37,131 nt of DNA from Haplomitrium mnioides. Taxonomy: Eukaryota; Marchantiophyta; Haplomitriopsida; Calobryales. Positions 30,961 through 37,131 of this stretch are shown here, in pieces. The notes beneath the pieces were generated by a model that worked only from the letters and a program-made list of their open reading frames with translations, was not told the origin of the DNA and ran no database searches. The position numbers and the translations under genes are program-made. Within the stretch, counting starts at the first letter, position 1; the number at the start of each line of letters is the position of its first letter. The stretch is taken from NCBI GenBank assembly GCA_049999725.1, contig JBNGIS010008462.1, forward strand, positions 1-37,131, given 5' to 3'.

Positions 30961-32578
30961 TTGGATACAACCATTTGGAGTTATCCCGCTGGTAATTCGA
31001 GTCACTCAGCAATGGTGACCCTCGAACCATAGCCTTCTCAGTGTTTCGCTTGTTCCTGCGCTTGTCCTTCATTTTGGACTTGGCTCCTGATTTGGTCACC
31101 ACCCTGTAGCAGTCCTCTGGTGTTGGGGTCTCCCAACCTGGCAGTGCAGCTTCCTCCTCTTCAGGTTCCAGCTTCGTAGCCTCAGCCCATTCCAAAGCTA
31201 TCAAGTTGATTACTACTGGCAGTGGTGGATTCACACATGTATTTGAAGCTACCTCTGGCCTCATGTTGAGGGGACAATTTGCAATTACATGCCCCTCCTT
31301 CTTACACTGAAAACACAATGTAGTTGGCTGCCTATGATTCTATTTCCTCACCTCGAGATAGTTGGGCGAGATGTGTCCAGGCTGGCCACAGTTCCAACAC
31401 ACCATGATGGTTGCCCTCGACGGCTTGTTTGCAGCCCAACCGCTTGATTTCCTAGCTTCTATGCCTATAGGTCTTCATAGAAGGGTACATGGTCCGTTAT
31501 TGATCTGGTATACATTTTCAAGTGCCTCCTCTTGAACATACTCCACTTCTTCATGCATGTATTCGACGGGCTCCTCTCTCACATAGTGAGTGGTGTTGGC
31601 TTCAGCAGGGCACTCTTGAAGAGAGTGTCCATGCTTGTTGCACTTGATACACCATACTCTCACACTTCTAGTTGGTAGTGGTCTACCATCTGGTTTGATT
31701 CTTACAAGGAGTATGCTCATTGCCTCCATCTTTGTGCTTAACTCCTCTAGCAGGTCTTTCCCCCCTTTTCTTTTGCTCAACTCTGGTTCAAGTTCACGAT
31801 CCAGACCTCTCTTTGACCTCCTTTTCTTGTTGTCCCGATGGTAGTGGGATTGTCGGTCCTTCCTTTCTTTGGCATCCTTCTTTTTTTGCTCTTTCTTCCT
31901 CTTCTTTCATCTCGACGACATGTCATCACTTAAACTGCTACTGTCCGAGTCAACCTCACTCTCAAAGGTGGATACAGAGCTCTTCTCTGACTTCTCATCA
32001 CTATTTGAACTTTCTGAAGAGTCCTCCGACTCATACTTAGCTCTTGACTTGTTTCGAGAGTTGCTGATGACAGCTTTGATGTGGGATTGGGCTGCACTCA
32101 CCGCTACTTCCAGATCTTGGGGGTTAGTTTGCCTCACCCATGTTCCTATCTCCCAAGGCAAGGCTGCCATGAACCATGAGGTCAACATCCCATTCGTGGT
32201 TGGTAGGTTTAGCTTCCTTGCCACTTTCTTGAATCTTTATAAGAATCTTCTCACAAATTCCTTCTTCTTCATTCTAAGCTGCCCCATCCGGATAAGAGCC
32301 TCTGCCTCCTCTCCAATCTTTCTTAACTCTGACACAAATGCAACCTTGAAGGCTCTCCAGTCCCTTTTGATGTTCTCTGGTAGGTCCTTGTACCAAGGCT
32401 GTGCTTCTCCTTTCAACACCATAGGAAGGATACCGATCTTCACATGGCTCTCACCATTGGCATCAACAGTGTTCTCAATATCATCCAACCATGCATCGGG
32501 ATCCTCCTAAGCCTGACCTCTGAAGATCCTATACTTAAATTTGACCCTGAGCCCCGTAGGGGGTACTAGATTGGCCAT
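30957..32578 (-). pseudogene. gypsy gag with three CCHC-type zinc knuckles
   Basis: It starts at the ATG at 32578 (MANLVPPTGLRVKFKYRIFR). It passes through the retrotransposon gag core (WLDDIENTVDAN, GEAQPWYKDLPENIKRDW, WRAFKVAFVSELRKIG), a Ser/Glu/Asp-rich linker (EDSSESSNSDEKSEKSS), a Lys/Arg-rich stretch, then zinc knuckles CIKCNKHGHSLQEC (about 31650), CWNCGQPGHISPNY (about 31390, last Cys replaced by Tyr) and CFQCKKEGHVIANC (about 31300). The frame is constant to the protease, interrupted only by single stop codons. Gag would form the particle and bind element RNA. Three knuckles are more than the usual one or two. Confidence 0.88.
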
Positions 32579-32802
32579 TACAGTGATGGGAGGGGCCAAC
32601 TCAACCCACAATTCAATGGCCTCCTCCACACCTTGTTTCACCTTTTCCCCTTCTCCGGGCAAGAGATGTGAGGATCAGGTATATAGCAACACCCTAATTG
32701 TTCACGGATCTCTAATCCTTATGCCTTCACCCTTTTGGTGGCCTTGCTATGCGTAAGGTGACTCTCTGGTTCCAGGTTGATCTCAGGTTCCTTCAAACCT
32801 TT

Positions 32803-32822
32803 GCCCTCCTTCTAGCGCCAAA
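32803..32822 (-). other. Primer-binding-site candidate of the gypsy element
   Basis: On the minus strand, TTTGGCGCTAGAAGGAGGGC begins eight bases after the 5' LTR ends (..GGGGCGCGACA). Its TGGCGC start is common for plant gypsy PBS sequences. The complementary tRNA was not identified. Confidence 0.65.
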
Positions 32823-34689
32823 AAATCTATGTCGCGCCCCTCCCTCCTTCCTTAACACCCAAATGATGTTATTTCATATGAAAATGGGACAAAGAATTAC
32901 AGGGCTCTTTAATAAGATGGCCCTAGAACCTTTGTTATCAAATTTAGATCTTAACAATCCTGAACTTCACCTTGTATTTCTACACTCCTCTCAACCCAAC
33001 CAAGCAACAAACAGACCTGCATTCTTCTCCATATACATAGAGTAACCACAACCCTACACCAAACAATTTTGGGCACACACCAATGCTGCTTTTGATGCAA
33101 TCCAATTACATATACCCAATGTACCCTTCTATAAAGAGCGGTGCATACAGTTATGACTCAGATATGTGCTTGCATCTCTCTCCAGCAGGCTGTGTCCTAA
33201 AACAACTAAGACTATAATTCACTCTTCCAAGATCTGAAATGCTAATGGGGCTAGCTACTCCAGCACCTGAACAAGTTAAAGTTATCTGATTTAATCTCCA
33301 AGCAAAATCAGAAAGTACCACCCAAGCTTTGAACCCAACCTATTGGTCTCCTTAAGCACATAAACACCTATCTTTCTTTCTCTCGATCTTGCATAACATC
33401 ACTTCCCTCTTCACGAGCGTTTTTATCAAATCCCTACAAGTATAATGAGAGCAGAAATCACAATTTATCAACACACTATGAACCTCCCAACATACTCCCC
33501 CCATTATCGTGCAGCAAATCGTCACCAACACTCCAACCCCACTAGCATTGTAAGTAGAGTAGCCTCTCTTTCCTCGAACCAGCAAGGGTTCTCTCTCGTG
33601 ATTTGCCGCAGACTTCACCGACGTAGCCTCTTAATTCTCTAAAGTTGAATGCAGAGTTTCACAAACTCAACTTTGGATCTAAACTCTAAATCTACAACCA
33701 TAACTAGACCAACAACATTATACAACTCTTCCCACTTTCTCCCCCACACACACACCCTGTCTAGATAGTTTTTCAACTTCCATCGTTAGAAGCCCTGAAT
33801 TTACTTCCTCAAGTTTGGAAGAGGTTTTCTTTAACTTCCACCTCTGGAAAACAGCCCTCCTAACTGCTGGACCATGCACTCCACCTGAGACTTGGCAGGA
33901 TCTTCTACGCAGTATATGGGCACTAACGTAGCAACTCCTCCTCTTTCTCCACTAGAATTCGACACCAATAGCACCTTCTAAATGCTTCTAGGACTGATCA
34001 CCTCCTCAAACTAGAGCCAAGACAACACCATGACCTCCCCTTGGCTACCTCTTACAAAATACGAATCAAAAGAGTTCTCCTCTCCTCCAAGTATTGGTTC
34101 ACCTCCAAATTTTGGTATGCCTTCAAGGTTGAGTTCATTTGAGTAGCTTGAGCCTCCTGCTCAATGATTCTTAGCACCTACTCAATTCATCTCCATCCTA
34201 TAATGGTCTTCCTACACGAGTACACCCACTTTATTCAAGGTCTTACCAAAACTCCTTCTCTTGTAGCCCGCTACTCTCTCTACACAAAAAATTAGTCCCC
34301 CAAGTATCAAAGTGAAGAAGTCTATACCTTGTGCTTGTTTCCCTATTTCCCAACCTTCTATCTCGACCCTTCCTTTAAGGTCCATGTTTCCTTTATCTAA
34401 CGAGCAAGGGGAGTACCCCGCCTTTTCACACAGCCCACGCGGTGGTTTTTCAGATTCAAAGTTTGAAATTGACGCCAATAAATGAGTTTTGTTGTCCTTT
34501 TTCTAACAAGACTAATATCATGCCAATCTGACATGTGTAGCTTTGGCAATTGGCATTTGAAGGGGTATACCTTTCCTTTTTTCCTTCATTAATTTTGTCT
34601 TTTCCCTTCTTTAGCATGATAGCCATTCTTGTTGTGACACATGTCCTGCCTCTTTTATAGACGGCAACGGCACCATTGACGGCCCTAAT

Positions 34690-34758
34690 TTTGGACTTCA
34701 GACTTCGGTTTTAGACTTCAGTATTCGGATTCAGACTTTGGAATTCGGACTTCGGAAA
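34690..34758. repeat. TTCGGAC/TTCAGAC short tandem tract in the 5' LTR
   Basis: Units of 6-7 bases (TTTGGAC, TTCAGAC, TTCGGAC), the counterpart of 26644-26752 and about 40 bases shorter. Confidence 0.7.
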
Positions 34759-34800
34759 CAAGTCAACTTCGGATCAATCCTTTAGTCAACTTTGGATTGA

Positions 34801-35245
34801 AGCACTGAGTATTTGATAACTTCCAGAGGGTAGTGCATCTTTACTTCTCCATCATTTTCCTTAATTCAAAATACAACACAATTGTCTTGAGCTCCTCTTT
34901 CTATCAAGCCATTGCACACCTCAAATGATTGAGATTTGAGGACGTAGTGGTCAACTTTGGATCAGCCCTACGGTCAACTTCAGATCAGTCCTATGGTCAA
35001 CTTTGGATCCGTCCTATGGTCAACTTCGGATCCAGGGTCCTCAGTGACAGTCCAACCTCCACTTGGAAAGTGATGGCGGGCGTCGGACTTTGAATTTGAA
35101 GCATTGAGTATCTGATAACTTCCAGAGGGTAGTGCATCCTTATTTCTCCATCATTTTCCTTGATTCAAATTGGAACATGATTGCCTTGAGCTTTTCTTTC
35201 TATCAAGTCATTGCACGCCTCAAATGATTAAGATTTAAGGATGCA
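34801..35245. repeat. Segmental tandem duplication (period about 300 bp) in the 5' LTR
   Basis: The phrase AGCACTGAGTATTTGATAAC through GAGATTTGAGGAC (34801-34945) recurs from 35100 (AGCATTGAGTATCTGATAAC) to about 35245. The other LTR has it once (from 26791). The two copies differ by many substitutions, so the duplication is old, or the second piece came from another element by recombination. Confidence 0.8.
34949..35040. repeat. Four 23-bp units GGTCAACTTYGGATCMGTCC-TAT
   Basis: Four successive 23-base units start at 34949, 34972, 34995 and 35018, each opening GGTCAACTT. The other LTR and the upstream part of this LTR have only two such units (about 26751 and 34760). This is slippage expansion inside the duplicated LTR segment. 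Confidence 0.85.
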
Positions 35246-35291
35246 CTTACCTAAACTATTTTGATCCTCCATTCTACTTTGACTTTTAACA

Positions 35292-35570
35292 GCCGCTACT
35301 TTGAACCAGCAACCACTACTGAGTTCCTGTTTCACTTGGTAGTAGAATTTTTTTTTCAGAAATTTGGCATTCAAAAACATCAAATTTACGACTAAAATCT
35401 TCTTTTCAAAATTTTTTTTTTTATAAACAAAAAATGCATATTTTCCATTTAGGTTATATTTCAATATTTCTTTATAAGAAATAACTTGAAAAACAAACAT
35501 TTTAGTTATTCGAATATTTAAAAAAACTTGGCACCATTTTGAATAAACTAAATTCCTAAAAAATGAAATA
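35292..35570. repeat. Element E direct repeat in copy B
   Basis: Third copy of the LTR-like repeat, more A/T-expanded than the other two (CAAATTTACGACTAAAATCT and long T runs). Its first base adjoins the gypsy LTR end. Confidence 0.55.
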
Positions 35571-35654
35571 AAACAAATATCTTTTGGTGGAAAAAAACTA
35601 CAGGAAAATGTAAATGTCTAGTCGGATGAAGACTTTAAACCTGACTTTGAGCAT

Positions 35655-35895
35655 CGTAGCTAACAAAGTCTATGCAAGCATAGACTCCAAACCAGAACTG
35701 TAAAACCTATGCACGCATAGACTCCGAACAAGAATCCTAAATCCTCTACGTGCTTAGACTCTGAACAAGAACAATAAAGCTATGCACGTATGGACTTTCA
35801 ACTAGAATCCTAAAGCCAGAACACGCCGAGATTCTAAACAAGAACCCTGCAGCCTATGCAAGCATAGACGATGAACAAGAATCCTTTGACCAACA
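35655..35895. repeat. About 37-bp tandem array with CTATGC-N2-GCATAG core
   Basis: About six units, for example CCTATGCACGCATAGACTCC then GAACAAGAATCCTAAAT. The core CTATGCAAGCATAG/CTATGCACGCATAG is an inverted repeat, and the spacer GAACAAGAA-CCT is constant. It occupies the same place as the 25-bp array of copy A, but with a longer spacer and CTATGC in place of CCATGC. Confidence 0.8.
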
Positions 35896-35930
35896 GGTGG
35901 AGGTACTCTGAACAACAACCTCAGACTCTC

Positions 35931-37131
35931 TCCTCTTCGAGAGGAACTATCTCATCTAAATCTACAAGCTGAGCATCTGCAGCCAATTGAGAATCTTGTC
36001 GAGACTTTCCAATCCCTGATATGACAACAAAGTCACCAGAAGCACTTGCAGTACCAGGAGGAACAAGTTCCTTGTGGTAAGCAAAAACTATCTATGACTT
36101 CGTTATATCGGATGGCAAGGAAGCCATCTCCAAAACCCTCTCTGGAATATAAATAGACTGACGTCTATCATATTCCACGGTGATGCAATTTTGCATCAGC
36201 TTAAGAGCACAGACAAGGCCTATGCCAGACCTAGAACAGAGATCAAGTATCCAATCCTGCTCTGTTGATAAATGGTCGATGAAAAAATTGTACAGAGCCT
36301 GCGACTTCTAATAAACATTCACATGAGCATCATCTCCTGGATGTTTAAGCTTTGCAAAAACTGCAGGGCAGCTAAAAACATTCCGCATAGGTTGTCGAAG
36401 AAGTTTGGTCGCAGAAGAAGCTTGCAAGTTGAAATTGTGCATGCTCCTCTTTCCTTTCTTTGTCTAGTACCCCACCATCCAGTACTCGTAGGCATGTGGG
36501 ATTCTGGGACCACCAGAATGATGTACGTTGCTTTTTTCCCTGCAAAAAGATAAATAATCACATCAAACATTGTAACGAAAATGCAAGAGAAATAAAAAAA
36601 ACAAAGAAATCAAAAAATGAAAATGAGAGAACAACTCACTAGATGCCGTGAATCAATTGTATAGCAGACTTCAGAAAGGCCATCCTCGATGAGGCCAAAC
36701 TGCTGCAAAGAATGTATAATTACAAAGGACCAAAACTTTAAAGTAGTAATTGCCGCAAAAGATGATACCATGTCGAAAATGCCATCTTTTGAAAAAGGCT
36801 CCGAGTCATTATGCTTACATTCCTTTAGGTTATACCCATAAGGAATATTAGCAATAGCCAAAGTGAGACATCTAAGTTTCACAAGGCCCTTCAATTGTCG
36901 AGCGTTGGCCTCCCCGTGGACTTGATAAAACGCCACGTTGAGACCGTCGACATAGGAAAGTAAGTCTTCATGATCTTCCTCATCTCTCACAACTCCTTCA
37001 GTTGTGAGAGATGCAGCACCACTTTGCTGCCGTGCTTTCCACCCCATGGCCTTCTGGCAGTGGAGAAGAAAAGCCGGAGGGTAAGAAACCAACGTAGGAG
37101 GCTGGTCTTGTTCTTTGGGGGCTTCTTCGAC
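35931..37131 (-). pseudogene. Element E gene, copy B, 3' exons (partial)
   Basis: Exon 1 (37131-36640, 5' end outside the window) is fully open: VEEAPKEQDQPPTLVSYPPA, YVDGLNVAFYQVHGEANARQ, CLTLAIANIPYGYNLKECKH, WSFVIIHSLQQFGLIEDGLS. An intron follows with GTGAGT donor and TTTTTGCAG acceptor. Exon 2 (36539-35931) reads NVHHSGGPRIPHAYEYW, VFAKLKHPGDDAHVNVY, EQDWILDLCSRSGIGLVCAL, IPERVLEMASLPSDITKS and ends DLDEIVPLEEERV with a TGA. Relative to copy A one extra base follows the acceptor, and three in-frame stops are present, so exon 2 is damaged while exon 1 is clean. No family is recognised. Copy A has the same order and intron position. Confidence 0.65.
36540..36639 (-). other. Intron of the E gene (copy B)
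   Basis: 100 bases with a consensus donor GTGAGT, a T-rich body, and acceptor ATCTTTTTGCAG. It falls at the same place as the degenerate copy A intron (21754-21852). It shows that the repeated gene is a spliced gene and not a processed copy. Confidence 0.75.

Larger units (their letters stand above)
24798..35291 (-). mobile_element. Ty3/gypsy LTR retrotransposon (non-chromovirus type), RT-deleted
   Basis: Two long direct repeats (24798-26983 and 32830-35291) bracket minus-strand gag, protease, partial RNase H and integrase. Integrase after RNase H is the Ty3/gypsy order, and no chromodomain follows the integrase. The minus-strand element begins TG and ends CA at the 5' LTR (the 3' LTR has TA at that edge). 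Gag to RNase H lies in one frame broken only by stops; integrase is in another frame after small indels. The RT domain is missing. The flanking pentamers, ATCAC on the left and GCCGC on the right, do not match. Confidence 0.9.
32830..35291 (-). repeat. gypsy 5' LTR with internal duplication
   Basis: On the + strand it runs from TGTCGCGCCCCTCC to CTTTTAACA, so on the element strand it starts TGTTAAAAG and ends GCGACA. It matches 24798-26983 but is about 276 bases longer, because 34801-34945 is repeated at 35100-35245, with four 23-base units between. Confidence 0.9.
35292..37131 (-). mobile_element. Element E, copy B (partial, runs off the window)
   Basis: From 35292 the sequence matches the E direct repeat (GCTACTTTGAACC, GAGTTCCTGTTTCA) and then, in the same order as copy A, a palindromic array and the 3' exons of the E gene. 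The 5' exons and the far end lie beyond 37131. Homology to copy A spans about 1.2 kb of gene. Confidence 0.65.

Noticed and set aside
31869-32510. 213-residue + strand ORF
   Set aside because: It is antisense to the gypsy gag frame, which has gag and zinc-knuckle motifs; the + frame has none.
36319-36570. 83-residue minus-strand ORF as the coding frame of E exon 2
   Set aside because: A different minus-strand frame aligns continuously between copies A and B across the whole exon; this ORF loses similarity after the first third.

Overview
The window looks like nuclear DNA of a land plant with a large, transposon-rich genome. A gymnosperm is my best guess; this is an inference from long gene-free AT-rich stretches, heavily decayed plant-type Ty1/copia and Ty3/gypsy elements, nested insertions and spliced repeat-borne genes. 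I see no intact host gene, no rRNA or tRNA gene, and nothing bacterial or organellar.

Layout. 1-230 is plain AT-rich DNA. 236-1330 is a purine (GA)-rich tract dense in GAATTC, followed by an ankyrin-repeat fragment (1497-1778) and an unrecognised coding-like tract (3008-3301). 4229-8034 (+) is a decayed Ty1/copia polyprotein (gag, integrase, RT with YVDD, RNase H) with a 333-bp tandem duplication inside the integrase, and a probable 3' LTR start at 8047. 9619-10140 (+) and several minus-strand pieces between 11233 and 13669 are unrecognised, broken coding-like tracts; one short piece resembles the rRNA-processing factor EFG1. 14400-20060 is AT-rich and holds degenerate short-repeat arrays that recur in inverted and direct orientation, a 26-bp-arm hairpin and a TATA-type promoter motif.

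The most interesting part is a repeated element, here called E. Copy A (about 20067-24797) carries a broken multi-exon minus-strand gene (21109-24185) between two direct repeats. Copy B (35292-37131, cut by the window end) carries the same gene with a well-preserved intron. I recognise no domain in the protein. Both copies carry tandem arrays of a short palindromic core of the type CATGC-N2-GCATG, with different periods (about 24, 25 and 37 bp); one array lies inside an intron.

Between the two E copies sits a 10.5-kb Ty3/gypsy element on the minus strand (24798-35291), with LTRs of about 2.2 and 2.5 kb, a PBS-like site, gag with three zinc knuckles, a DGGAG protease, part of RNase H and a full DDE integrase without a chromodomain. 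Its reverse transcriptase is missing, and the reading frame runs straight from protease to RNase H. The flanks show no target-site duplication, and the E sequence at the right edge restarts about 240 bp before the point where it stops at the left edge. A simple insertion does not explain this.
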